Shown here: positions 51,376-64,000 of the stretch, one piece after another
Numbering within the stretch: position 1 is the stretch's first letter
Layout of the letters: every line of letters starts with the position of its first letter
From: Neelides folsomi
Lineage: Eukaryota > Arthropoda > Collembola > Neelipleona > Neelidae
NCBI GenBank assembly: GCA_034687125.1
Contig: JAQGBZ010000087.1
Location: 62,001-126,000, forward strand
Length of the DNA: 64,000 bases
Reading direction: 5' to 3'
The notes under the pieces: generated by a model
Database searches by the model: none
What the model saw: only the letters and a program-made list of their open reading frames with translations
Told to the model about the DNA's origin: nothing
Program-made: the position numbers and the translations under genes

Positions 51376-53159
51376 CTGTAAAAATAATCAATTAATTAGC
51401 CGCCAATTAATTATTAATTGAAACTTCCTACGCCCATCCATCACCCCTTGAATGAAAAGATGATTCGTCCTGTGTGTATATTTACGAGGGATATTATGGC
51501 AATATAAATGACTTCACAATGCGATCACGTCGAAGATGAATTACTCTTTTGGCCTGGGCGAGTGAGAGGAATTCCGCCGTATTGAAAATGTACACAAAAG
51601 ACCCCATCAGAAATCACAATAACTCATTTCTCTTATCATCAAACAATCATCATTTTTCATAAACCGCCTATTCCTCCTCCACTCGACGACGCCTTCGTCC
51701 CTTTCATTGGGAATTCGAGAAAGGGAACCACGTACACCTGTCCTCCACATACCTACACATAAAATGCTTTTTACTCCCTTGTATTAATAGAAGTGTCCAG
51801 CTTTAGTTAAACAAAATACAAAACAAATGAAAACCCAGGCATTCAAATAAATACAATATAATGAAAAAGTGTATAAGATATATTCAAAATATAAATAATT
51901 AAAAATCAATAAATTGACGTAACATAAATCAATGTAAGTATACAAAATACAGTACCAGTCAATATACTACTATAATATACTGTAGTATGAACGCACATAA
52001 ATTCACATAAAATACAAAATTGTATTGTACCATATGAAATATCGTACATATACAATAAAATGCTCTATGTGTTTTTACATAAATGTATAATTTATTATAA
52101 AATTATAAATAAAAGTGTAACAGATGCTAAAAAGAAGTCAATTAAACTCAATTTGCATGGGAGGATAGTTGTGGAAGTCTAAATGGTCAGAGGCTAGTAA
52201 TGAGGAGAGTGAATTACGTAAACCACATGCCCCCCCCATGTCGGGGGAAGTGCATAAGAAATACGCAGAGTGTGCGAATTCCGCTTTCTGCTCGCACGAG
52301 TGGGAAAGGACTCCTGTGGTCAGTTGCATCATAAGGAAAAGACGTTAAGAAGAAGAGGAGATGAAGATGGCTCAATAAGATCTTCCCCGTGCCGAATTCC
52401 CAAACACCGCCGTGTTCCTTCTCATCATCCTTCCTTCTTCTTCCATTCCTTTAAATGTGTCTTGAATGGATGAACCAACTTTCAACAATATGACCGAAGA
52501 TGTAATAATAATATTCTTGTTTAAGTACACCTTGTGACTTTGACCTCATGGAAGTTCATTCATTCCTCATCCATTGAAGAAATTCATTCTCTCCGCTAAA
52601 TGAGGAAACGAGTTTGGAGGTGCTCAACGGGGCACAACGACTCGCTATTTAAAAATCAACCTTTTTGAGCAGAATCAATGGAACGAAAGTTGATAACAAT
52701 AAATCTATCGAACTTCCACCTACAACACCACTTATAAAATCTCAACGCCTAATACTCACTGAAAACTCAAAATTCTAAATATTCTTAAAATTGTTTAAAA
52801 TCGCATCGAAAAATCAAAAATAAACGTTTAATTTAGTTTATTTAAGAATTGCCCTTCCCAGGATTTAGCTAATTTATAAATTTTCAGTATTTGGCTTTTT
52901 CTCAGAATTTAGTATATTTAAAAATTTACAGTTTTCAGTATTTAGTTTACTTTAGAATTTTCCTAAAAGCGTTCAAAAAGGATTTCGAACGTTCGGGATT
53001 AAGGATAATAATATTTATTGTGAGTTGAGGATTTGTGTGAAAGAGGAAGGTGAAGGTTTTAAAAAAGGGTTTAGGAAAAAGGAGCAACTTGCCAACAATG
53101 TTTTTCCACGGGCTGTTGGGATTCGTAGCTCATCCTCTCATCGTAGGTCGAGTCTCGTC

Positions 53160-53441
53160 ATGATTCTTTTACTACTACATTTCACTCTCTCTCTCTCTCC
53201 TCTTTACAATAAAGGGGGTTCTCAAACTCCGTCACCTTCCAGACGACTCAGACCTGCCCTGGTGAAGTATGGGAAGGAATCTCATGGTTCTCCGTGTGCG
53301 ACCGTTCTTGTAAGTGTGGACAATGGGCACCCTAGGAGGGACTCCAATGGGACACACGAGACACTCATTAAAAACTCACATGGGAAGATTCAAGACACTT
53401 TTACACTTATACTGATAGGTATACTCATAGGTTTTTCCTAA
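53160..53441 (+). CDS. candidate small secreted/GPI-like ORF antisense in the intron
   Basis: 93 codons from an ATG. It starts with a hydrophobic signal-like stretch (MILLLLHFTLSLSPLYNKGG), has a hydrophilic Ser/Arg/Gly middle, and ends with a second hydrophobic stretch (TFTLILIGILIGFS), the layout of a GPI-anchored or small membrane peptide. The signal overlaps a (CT)n run, so chance is possible. It runs opposite to the host EGF-ligand gene. No homolog recognised. Confidence 0.2.
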   Translation: MILLLLHFTLSLSPLYNKGGSQTPSPSRRLRPALVKYGKESHGSPCATVLVSVDNGHPRRDSNGTHETLIKNSHGKIQDTFTLILIGILIGFS

Positions 53442-56400
53442 AATCCTTCCTCAAAAAACTCTTCTTTTAAAATGACTCAAATGACTGAAATGACTCTTAA
53501 GTGTCTTAAGTCCCAAAATAAAGAAACGTCCAAATGACTTAAATCTCCCCTCACAATTGTCATGATCCAACACACGGAAGGTCTAATTAAACTCAATTAC
53601 TAAATCATGAAGGATGTCGTCGTTTCCAAACTTAACTCTCTTAATTATTTAAACCCACTTCATTTTTAATACAAAAAACGACAATGAAATAATTATCCCC
53701 TTGTTTAACCACCATTCATTTTGCCCTATTATTATTATATAAGGTAAGTATTAAATTATAGGCATTATAAGCTAGGTAAATGCGAATATTTAAGTGGGAG
53801 CAAAAGATTCCTTTAGCTGATATAAATAATAAAACCATGAACTAAATTAGCAAAAATATTCAAATGCAAAATGCAAAAGGAATTGGTATTTATTACGTTG
53901 AGATTCTGCAAGGTTTCAAATACTTTTCGAATTCTTATTACAAGTGAAATATGAACAAGTTTGGGAACTAAATAAGGGACGGTTTACATGCGACTTTTAC
54001 ATTACTTCTCCAAGATTAACTTCGCCATCAATGAGGGGAATAAAAAGAAAATTCATTTTCCCCGATTCCAATCCAGGGACATTCAAGGTGGATTTATGGA
54101 AGGGGATAAAAAAGGGTAAATGATTCCTCGACTTGGTAACTTCAATTTAACACCTCTTATCGTATCCCCGCAAACCTCGCAAATTCTCAATTATTATATC
54201 ACAATAAATAAGGGCTGGAATTAATTAACCTCAGGACTTATCCCTTTTCTCTTAACGTCTTTTATTCCCACATTAAACACAAATGTCGAAGTTATCCATC
54301 ACTTTAAATGTCACTTTTAATCTTCTAACAAGCAGCATCTGGTCCAAGGGGAAATAAATTACAACTTTGAATAATTCCCTACCCAATTTCCATCTTGAAC
54401 AAAGAAAGGTAGGCGGAGTCCAATTAAATTAAATAACCCACAGAGCCCAATTAGATCTAATATGTGTAAAAAATAAATAAAAATGTCTTAAAAACGATGC
54501 TAAAACCTTTGTTTAACGAATTCAAGACTATTAAAAATGTTCCAAAAATTCTATTAATTTTTTTATTAAAATAAAACATTCAACTTTTTCAATTACTTTT
54601 TAAAAATCTATCCAATTTTAAATACTAAAAAAAGATCCCGTGCAAACTTACCATCTTCCTCCCATTTTTTCCTCTCATTAAATGAAGAAGCGGGCGAAGG
54701 ACCCTTACATGCAAAGTCTCCCTTATCATAACCATCCTCCTAATTGTTGATCATTCCATCGCCCATCGACAGACGTCTCAAAGCAAAATGAAAACAAATT
54801 GACTCACAATCACATGTACTGATATGATAAATACACACATAAGATCACATGTATCTTACAAAGTAATATACATTCTCTCTAAATATATTCTCATTGTTAT
54901 GATATAACCCTTGTAGAGCAATTATGTAAAAGCATTACCATTATGATTATGACACTACTTTTCATATACCCCGTACTCATCTTCCCATTCTTAATCCCAT
55001 TTGTATGGAGATGGAATTGAGAGTTGAGGGTAATAATGCGTACACGCCTCGGCGTATTTTATTTCAAGAAGGTTTTCGTGTGTGTGTTGGCTTCGTTGTT
55101 TGGAAAAACAGTTGGGAGTTAAAGGCATTCGATTAGTTATGCAGAAAATATATTCATATCCCTTCACATGCAAATTGCACGGCAGAATAAGTTAAAAAGT
55201 GAAGAGGGAATTTGGAAGTGATGAAGTTGGAGAGTTATTTGTATCTTTCTTTTTTCTCCTTCTAAGAGCAGAAGGAAGGAGAAGATGTAAAGAAAAGATG
55301 TGGAGAAGATGAGAGGTGATTTCTATTTTTAAAAACGAGGAGCGTCTTTTGGATCTCTTGGATGGGATTCACCTTTGCCAGCCTCGTGAGGGTCTCCATT
55401 AACTCCAAACCCCAACGAGGGATTATAATTAATAGTTCAATTAGGTGGTGGAAGGATTTGAGATCTCGGGAAGTGAGCAAAGAGGTGATTTGTCCGGATC
55501 TGATAAAAAGACCCTTCGGCCCCAATGGCGACTCGATGGAATGTGATGATGAGGCCGGTCCAACTCTCACCCAGAAAAGGAACCCTTATTGATGGGCAGA
55601 GAGAATAGAGACGTTGTCGTCTGTCCCCCCTGCCCCGACGATCTATGGCCCATCAACCCCGATTCACACGCCGCCTTCAAAATTAACCGAGGTCAAAGGG
55701 ATTCCACAATGGTCCCAATACTCCATACAATTACTCACACTACGCATACTATTTATCCCACTATTACTCCCTTACAATTATACCTATTCCTTACCATTAT
55801 AGACCTATTATTTTCCATTACACTTACAAATACGCCATTACTCACTACAACAGTCATATTAATATAAACAACGCCGACTCACTCACTCACATTCAGAGGC
55901 AGTATCATATAAATATACTCAGGACAAGTTGTATCTTTATGTGTAAATGTTATATAAGTATCCAACTTACAAAAACATTATAATCATGTGTATGTGTGAA
56001 TAGGCTGTAGTGAATTATGGAAAGAAATGAAAAAATAGGATATGAGTGGATCTCATAGTTGTAACTATTAATACGGAACAATATGATTATGACTTCCATC
56101 TCATGTTCAACTTGAGTTGGAACATGAAAGTTCAGTGGCGTGTGGAAGAAAAATAGGTATAAAAAGGAGTGAAATGGAACTTGATGTTTAGTTAGTTAGT
56201 CTTGGTATCATTTCCCTTCTTGATGTGTTCAAACCTCGAACCAACGACGGTGGTGGTTGGAAATCCATTGTTTGACTCCAAACCCCATCATGTAAAATGA
56301 TAAGGTAAAGTGTCATGTTGGTATTTCCGAAACGTGTCCCACATGAGAAGTCCAAAACTCGGAAGAAAACTACATGGGAGGAATTCAATCTCTTACATTT

Positions 56401-58309
56401 ATTTGTATGGTAGTTTTAAATATACTACCTCCATTATGAATACATATTAAGGGATAAGGTAAAAATAAATGAAAAATATACCAATCTGCTTATATTCTGA
56501 ATCTATTATCTTTAAAATAATTTCCTAATTTCTATTATTTTTAATTTTTCAAAATAATTATTCGGTGAGGAAAATGTTTAAATTTTTTCAATTTTGTAAA
56601 CATTAATTTAGACATAACTGATGGGGATTATAATTGATGGGATATTTTTCGTGTGTGGTTTTTAGTGTTTGGTCCTTGCCGGTCTCATAAAAAGAACTTT
56701 TCCAGAATTCCTAATATAATGAGGCCGAAATGATTCCCCGTATGATCCCCGGCCGAGGGAGTAATGACAGTAATGAGCATGATGTGTTTGTGTGGGTTCG
56801 GGAGTGAGGTTAACAAGGTTCTCCACTCCTTGGTTATCGGAACGAGGGCGGAGTTGGTCCGAACTCCCTTGGCTTTCATCCGCCGAACAAGGACTTTGGT
56901 TCTATACCAAGGAGCTTAATGGGACCTTGCCCAAGTCGGATGAGATAAGTGGAGATAAAAGGGATAATACGCGAACATCTCCATCTCCTCGTTATTTCCC
57001 CATTGGTAAATTGGGCAAGCATTTAACATTTTTGCAAGTCGGAGGTTATTACATACGGCGGGGAAGGTTCAGCCCCTCGCCCACCCAGGAGGCCCTTCAG
57101 TGGAAATTGGGTAGGCGGGGGAGGCCTCCGTTCGGCAAGATGAGTAATGAGAGCCTCCGTCCCCAATGACATAATCAGACCCTAGCCAGGCCCAATCCAC
57201 CTGACCAGGTGTCCGCAGGGAAGTGACGTGACTGAGTGCCAGGCGGCACGTCCACCAAATTAGTGGGCGACGAATTCCTTAAACAAATTCATAAATCAAT
57301 GGAGGAAAAAGGTCACAACAGCGTTCCCTCCAGTCCTCCCCCCACTTCGAAGGATTCTTTTTATTTACGACCGTCAGAGAACAACAACTTGACGGCGGCA
57401 TCTTCATTTAAAGTCAACAAAACCAATAGCCCCCCTCCCCCAATCCCCCTCCTCTCTCACCTTCTTGTGTGGCTCCTGGAGTGGAGTGCGATTCTTCGGA
57501 GAGACCCTTCATTATGACCAGGGATTTAATTCCCTTGCCGCTCTCCTATTGACTCGGGTCTAAAACCAACTCTTCTCTCTCTCCGTGATGATACTTTGAG
57601 TAAATAAACATGTGGAATTTTCCCTCCCCACCAGTGACAGATTCCTGAAGGAGAAGAAGAAGATTCAAGAAGTTCTTAAAACCTTCCCATTGTCCTGGTA
57701 GAAGAAACGTGTTGGTTAATCCGAAATCACGACCCAGCTTTTCCCCATCATTCCATTTGGCCCTCCATCCGTGAAAATGGACGCGACTTATTATTTTATA
57801 TCCCCACCATCATTACCCATTTTTTGAATTATCATTTGGGGGATGCCGGTGCGGAAAAAGGGACGAAGCCGTCCGCGGGTCCGGGCCCTCCCATCATTAC
57901 ACACATTGTGTGTCACCAAAGGAAAAGTCTCCGCCGAGGTGTCTGGGATAATATTATCTAAATAATTGGATTTTGGAACAAAAACTCCCTCACTTACACT
58001 TACACAAGAGATTAAAGGAACCCCGACGTCCAGCATCTTGCATCACTATGCTAATCTAATAATGAGGGATTAGGAACCGAGCATTCCGACTCAATTTACA
58101 GCTACGTATTTATCCAATTCATTTCCCTCATTAAAGGACACAAAAAATTGTTCAGCGTTTAACAAACGTTTGAACGTCTGTCGTCTATCAGCAAATCCCA
58201 TTGTTCCCCGTCTTGTACAACACAATCCCTCCTCATCTGATCATAAAAATCTCCTCATAAACCATCTCCTACATCATAAACCATCTCCGACAAAACATCA
58301 CCAAATTAC

Positions 58310-58382
58310 AAAATACAAAGCTCCATATAAAATAAAATACAAAATACAAAACTCCATATGAAATACAAAACAAAATACAATA
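58310..58382. repeat. imperfect tandem AATACAAA/CTCCATAT repeat
   Basis: Alternating copies of AAAATACAAA and CTCCATATAAAAT/CTCCATATGAAAT. Simple-sequence expansion in the EGF-ligand intron. Confidence 0.5.
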
Positions 58383-61300
58383 TTTTAATACTCAATATAG
58401 AATATTAAAGACAATTTATAAAAAATATCACCCGAAAAGATTAAAATGATAAAGTTTCACTTGTTGCCCTATTACATTTACTAATGGAATTCTGACAAAT
58501 ATGAGTCAAAGAAAAATGAGCGAAATTGATTCACTTTCCTCTTTAAATGCCCTTTGGCTTCATAAATGTATCATAATGTATGTAATGGTGAAGGTAATAT
58601 CTCCCATGGGATATGAATTAGGTAAGGAGTGTGGAGCATCCGTTGGGTCATAAGGTATGTGTATAATCTCACCTCCTCCTCAGACCATGAGATAATAATG
58701 AGTCTCGACATGAGGAGTGACGAACTCGTTTCCGGTATATGAGAGGGTCGGAAGGAAGTGAGGGGGCCGACACACATTCCTATACCCATCGCTACATCTC
58801 ATACACCGAGAGTCTTACATAGGATCAAATAGTTTCATATATAAACACACATCGGTCTACAGAGTCATATAAATACAGAGAGTCATACTTATAATTTTAG
58901 TAGAGATTCATTGATAAAGAAGTGAATATAAGAGAATTTTGTAGGTATAGAAAGGCTTTTTTAATATCATGGGTGTGCGAAAGTATCTCAATTCCCGTTC
59001 ATTGAAGAGGAGAGGAAGCGGCGTATTACCATCTCCTAATCATTCCTATTCAACACTCCCAATCGGGACATCAAGTCTTGTTTTAATGATCCATGCGGCA
59101 ATAATTTAAAAATGACTGCAACTGCACATCATTTATAAAACTAAACTTCAAATTATATTTTAAATTCACCTCCAAGAATACTTAATGTTAATAAAAAGTC
59201 TACCTTTAACTTTAACATTAAGTAAGCACTAAACTCTGAATCAATTGAATAGTCAAAATCCGCTAGAACATTTAAAAAGCTATAAGAGCAACCTCCAATA
59301 AATCCAAAGGCTATTTAAAAAAAGTTGCTAAAATAACCCGCCAATACTTTGACCCTCGTTTATAAATTCATGAACTTTATGATAAATGCACCTGACGAGG
59401 ATTTTTAATAGATTCGCACCATACGGGGGAAGATTCAATTCCTATGAACATATTGCGAATTTTCGAGACTCGTGCGGAGAACCGATGGGAAAAAACGGCC
59501 AAGAACATTTCCACAACTCACGTCTTAATGGGAAACGAATTGGTTGTAAATATGGTGTCGTGTGAAATATCAGAAATGTAATAGTTAATAAGCCTCGACA
59601 TTTCGCCTTTCACATTACATTCCTCATAACTGAATAAATTAGCTCGTGAATGTGATTCATGTTAACGGCCCTACCCCCTTACAACCCCATTTGCCCCATT
59701 AATTGACTCCACATCATTCATTAACCATTTGAACTTATTTTTAATAATAATTCCGTGACCTCCGTCACTTACTCCGCCCTTCCCAAGCTCCCTAATTGCT
59801 CCTCAAACTCTACCGGGAGACTCGCCGGCTCTTTGATTTACAATCATGTTTAATTAACCAAAATGAGGATTTCAAGAGTTGTAAATATACTTGTCCCGGC
59901 CACTCGGTAATAATATAACTCACAAAGCCCATTATGCAAAAACATTAAAATTGTTGGTAAAAATGTAAGCCGCTATTATTTAAAAAATAATAAGACTTGT
60001 AATGGTATTTGGTCATGTAGAGAAAATGGAGAGTAAATGTAATATCTAATCCTTTGGATTTTGAATACATTATTATATGAAATCGAAGCAGACATACTGT
60101 ATATATCAGTACTACACCGATATAAAATAGGATATTACATATTCATATTAATACGATATGGGATTATGTAGATATTTCGTATTGTTATTAATATGTGCAC
60201 ATTTTCAAAGACATCTATTCTCCCTCCCGCAATTAGCTTTGAATGATTTATGCCCCAAAAGAGAATAAGAAGGTTCAGGTAAATAATAGAGAGTTTGATA
60301 TAGGGACAAACCCCGGGGAATCGATTCGAACGAAATAAAATATTTCCCTATATAGCCTTTCATTAAGGATAACAAATGGTGGATTATTGATAGGGAATAA
60401 GCGTAGAAAATGGTTAAAATAAAAAATATAGTAAAATACAAATAAGGAATGGACAAAAATGAAAGAAAAAGAGAAATGGTTTCAGTACAATAAAAAGGGT
60501 CCTATTCAAATCGTGTCCGGATGCCTGGAGATTATTAGCATATATGTAATGTGGCAAAGTCTGAGGAACTCCGTGTTGAGTAATAAGAGAAGAGTTGGGT
60601 TGGGTGAGGAAGTCAGGAAATGCCGTGAGGAGTTGATTCGCATGCAATTTTTCGATAATTTTTTTCCCTCGGCCCCAAAAAATATTTTAGACCCTTTCCA
60701 AAAATCCTTTTAAATGTAAGATTCAATATATCAAACTTAAACCATGTACCATAGGATACATATTTGATATAAAATATATACTGGTATATTATGACCCCTT
60801 GTATAAATAAAGTACAAGAGATGTGAAAGGGTTTATAAGAATTAAATTGAGGAATTTCACCTCTGCCCGAATTCCTTCATATCTTTTTTCTCCATCTGAA
60901 CCGGAGAACTTAATCATCATTTTTCGCAAAAACCTGAAGCTGATAGTGAGGAATTTGAATGATTTTCTTCCTTTTATCTTCTCCCCCATCTCAATGCAGG
61001 GCACATACGTCAAACTCCGAGATTTCGGGAACTGATTTCAATACAATTCAAACCTCATTCACCCCAATCTCTCTTTCATCGCCAAATACTGCGGAATAAT
61101 TACCACAAACTCTCGTCCACATCACCACAAAACGATTGAAGGACCTCAACTCAAATTGGCATAATATGCAAAAATGTTCATATATGCAAAAACGGAATTT
61201 AAAATCTCCTTCAAAAATCCTCCGTCCAATTGCAACCTCCGAACTTCCTTTCCTTCTGTTTGTTATTTGAAACCTTTCAAAAGCAACCTCAATATTCAGA

Positions 61301-61542
61301 CATAACAAAATTTAACAAAATGCAGAAGTTATCTAATTAACCTCCAATCAATCATATCAATGCCATAAATGAACTCAAAATCATTCAACACTCTTTAAAA
61401 TAAATAATAACTAAAGTCTGTACATTTTCATCTTGTGATCGCATTTATGAAATAGTCATTTTGGGCCAATTTTAATGAACTTTGGGGCCTAAATTCATGA
61501 AGATGATTTTTGATGGATTTTAAATATGAATAAATTTCTAAC

Positions 61543-61954
61543 CTGTGAGTCTGCCGATGAACCTTGGTACGATGGGAGCGAAGTCCCAGAGCCATTCGTA
61601 GTACTTGAAAGGGTAGTTAGAGAGGATCCAGAAGGGGCGAGAGATTCTCCTTGGGCGAACCAAGACGGTCTTCTCCTCACTCTTCTCCATCTCACAGCAG
61701 AGGGAGGGTTGTTGAGGGAAGAAGGCCGTCATACTTGCCCTCCGCACTTCTTCCTCCACGGGTTGTGGCGGGAGGAGGGCGGGGAAAGAAGCACGGCGGC
61801 ACTTGCAGTCCAAGTTCCGAACCAATCGATCGTCTTGGTAGCCGGCCGGAACCCGTTGGGCACAACCAGCCGTGAGAGAACAAACTTCGCTGTTCCGCCG
61901 TCTCCGCTCCTCGCTCATTTTCAGTCCCGAACTCCCAATTGGTCCTGGAATATT
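61543..61954 (-). other. upstream exon of the EGF-ligand gene, 5' UTR or N-terminal extension
   Basis: GC-rich block with acceptor-like AATATTCCAG at its upstream end (61955-61964) and donor CAG|GTTAGA at 61541-61543. From an ATG at 61918 it is open for 376 bp (MSEERRRRNSEVCSLTAG at the start, FIGRLTG at the end). It ends in phase 1, which joins the exon at 51259-51375 in frame, so the ligand would be 371 instead of 229 residues. The extension would precede the signal peptide and turn it into an internal signal anchor. Long open frames also exist on the opposite strand, as expected from high GC, so a non-coding 5' UTR is equally possible. Confidence 0.45.
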
Positions 61955-61964
61955 TAATTGATGG

Positions 61965-64000
61965 TTAAAACTATTTAAAGTCATGGCATAATCCCTAATG
62001 TATTCAAACTTACTGTTAAAACAATGAAAACAAGTACTTAATAACTATCATATGTAGTATAACTTTTAATTATGCTTTAATTTAATAAATTAAAAATTTC
62101 TGATTCGGTTAAATTAATTCTCCAAAATACTCATTTAAAATAGCTTAAAAATATTTGGATATTTTGCTAGGAATTAATTATGGTAGAACCTATTGAGTAT
62201 TTGTAGCTTTTTTTAATTATTTCAATCCTGGGATTGTATGCGTAATTATTGTATTTAGCTTATGGTAAACACATCCTTTAAAAATTATGTCATGTTCAAT
62301 GGAATTATGATGTTCTCAAAAAAGAGAACTTGGACTGAATGAAGATTTTCTCATAAATGGTTGAGAGTGGTAAGTGGAGGGGCCAAGTGGATAATTAAAA
62401 GTCAGATTGTGTGTGTGTGAAGAAGTGAGACGGATTGACTCACAAAATGAGATAACAAAGGCAAAGAAATATTTTTAGCCTCAGTCTTATTGTCTCTTTA
62501 ATAAGATTACTAAATAAGAAACCCCTCGGCCCTCATACTTGTATATTAAATACATATTTATATACAAATCCTCGTATTCCATAAGTCAAAAGGATGAGTG
62601 GACGGATAACCTTATGAGAATTAAGGAGTAATCATAAGAACTTCCCTATTCAAACATGCTCCTTTTCAACACTCACTCTCAAACTCCCTCAACATTAAAG
62701 TATTTCCTTCACACAATCCCAAATTAAGAAAATAAATATTTTGACATTAAAATATTGACTGTAAATAAGTTTATCTAAAAAATAAAATAATCTAATAAAA
62801 TAATCTAAATATGAAAAATAAGCACAACTGTGAGTACTAAAACCAACTTAAAGAAAAAATACCAATATATTAGTAATCCCAAAAATTCAAAAAAAGATAA
62901 GGTAAAATAAACCTTTAAGAAGGATTTTAAACATTTTTCTCCGGCTGTTAACTCACCATTCCGATTCCACTCCTCGTAATAATTTTTATATAACTTAATG
63001 TAACTCTATTTAAGTACTAATAATTAATAATAAAACTAAATGAGCAAAATTTTGGGTAAAAATACAAAAAGTTATTTTCCTCCTCAAGTTAACGGTCAAT
63101 TAAGACTAACGAAGTTAGTCCTGGGTCAATGGTGGCAATGTGGTTGAGCTATCAAACTGTGGGGATGAGGACTAAAATAAAGGGAAACACGATGGGTACA
63201 GTTTGAAAGATTAAGTCAACCTGAGTTTCGAAGTTCTCGTCCTTAAAATCCCATTAAACGCCGGTTAATGGAGAGGGCTAAGTGAACACAATCACTAGGA
63301 CAAATTCCAATCTGGTGATGAATGAAGTCAATTGGGGTTTGAAGGAACGTTCAGTCGTGAAGATATTGAATAGTTAACAATACAGGATCTACTTATGTGT
63401 TCTGTGGTGTATGTGGTGTGAAGAGAGAGAGGAAGAGAAGGGGTTTGTTGGTTGGTTTGACCCTTCTTCGTCTGAATCTGGTCGCGGACTGGAGGTGGGA
63501 TGTGGTGGGAACGGCACTACACGACGGCACCCCCTCCTTCCCTCTTCCACCTTTTTCCCTCTCGGCCCAAGTGACCTGCCTCAACTCCCCCAATTCTTTC
63601 TCCTTACATCATCTTACGTCTCACTCTTCTTGTCCCTATAGGAAAATACCCGTTAAATCACTCTTCCCCACATACTCCAACATTCACATTCAGAGTTAAT
63701 AGTTTTAGTTAACTTTGTATGGATGACATTAATACACATTAAATTAGACACATTGATCACTCCAACTGTACAAAATGAATAGATTAATTGACCAATATTA
63801 GTTAATATAGTAAAATAATATAATCAACAAAAGATGGGAGATGAAAATGATAATGATCTCATTCCTTGCAAATATTCAAGTTCCGGATGCCGAGGTTCAT
63901 TATTACAACATTAACATTTAACGCTTGCACAAAATATTATGAATAAATATTATGTAATATAGAATAAATTGACATCATCATTATCAAGGCTAGCAAAACG
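61965..64000. other. upstream region of the EGF-ligand gene
   Basis: AT-rich to about 63100, then GC-richer at 63390-63700 with overlapping open frames on both strands and no clear gene. The 63390-63700 block could be a first untranslated exon or promoter of the leftward EGF-ligand gene. Nothing identifiable in 63700-64000. Confidence 0.35.

Larger units (their letters stand above)
51376..61542 (-). other. 10.2-kb upstream intron of the EGF-ligand gene
   Basis: Mostly AT-rich with GC-elevated patches at about 51640-51740, 53050-53420, 55340-55700, 56700-57560 and 57800-58060. No exon of the host gene is seen. A tandem-like AATACAAAxCTCCATAT stretch lies at 58310-58380. The intron status assumes that the exon at 61543-61918 belongs to this gene. 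Confidence 0.4.

Noticed and set aside
52226-52258. C-run/G-run (CCCCCCCC ... GGGGG) hairpin-like spot in the EGF-ligand intron
   Set aside because: Short homopolymer runs pair trivially; no further structure around it.
56792-57169. 125-codon plus-strand frame
   Set aside because: No ATG near its start, composition follows local GC content, no motif or splice context.

Overview
The window looks like AT-rich animal nuclear DNA. Genes are broken by many short GT-AG introns (mostly 60-400 bp), polyadenylation hexamers occur, and there is no sign of bacterial gene organisation. A Spitz-type EGFR ligand with a rhomboid-type membrane segment points to an arthropod; I cannot name the species, and a crustacean or chelicerate is as likely as an insect. 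All exon models were built by hand from splice sites and reading-frame phase. For every gene called with confidence the phases agree across all junctions and the coding sum is a multiple of three.

Bases 1-30,100 form a compact gene-rich block. In order: a decayed Myb/SANT-like gene and a relic of the PET100 3' end; EMC5 (-) divergent from PET100 (+); an HMG-box protein with a Gly/Tyr-rich tail (-); a CDK2-like kinase (-); a small unidentified ORF (-) head to head with spermine synthase (+); a small orphan gene (-); an inverted-repeat element with a spliced ORF inside; an AMT ammonium transporter (-) with a large first intron; a secreted Pro-rich orphan (+); an FAH-domain hydrolase with a GC-AG intron (-); a CAP/GAPR-1-like protein with a long tail (-) divergent from an acidic disordered protein (+), both starting with an MGxC/MGC lipidation motif; and a SIAH-like RING E3 ligase (-).

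Bases 30,065-34,416 hold no gene I can support. From 34,417 to at least 61,918 a single gene on the minus strand fills the window: a Spitz-like transmembrane EGF ligand whose small exons are separated by introns of 12.4 and about 10.2 kb. Its exons and several patches in its introns are clearly more GC-rich than the rest of the window, suggesting scattered regulatory elements. An upstream exon is open in frame with the ligand and would add about 142 residues before its signal peptide.

Functions are mostly housekeeping (ER membrane insertion, cytochrome oxidase assembly, cell cycle, polyamines, ammonium transport, ubiquitin ligation) plus one developmental signalling gene. The most unusual parts are the inverted-repeat element at 11.2-11.8 kb, the orphan exon chain behind the AMT gene, the PET100 relic, and the long open exon upstream of the EGF ligand.
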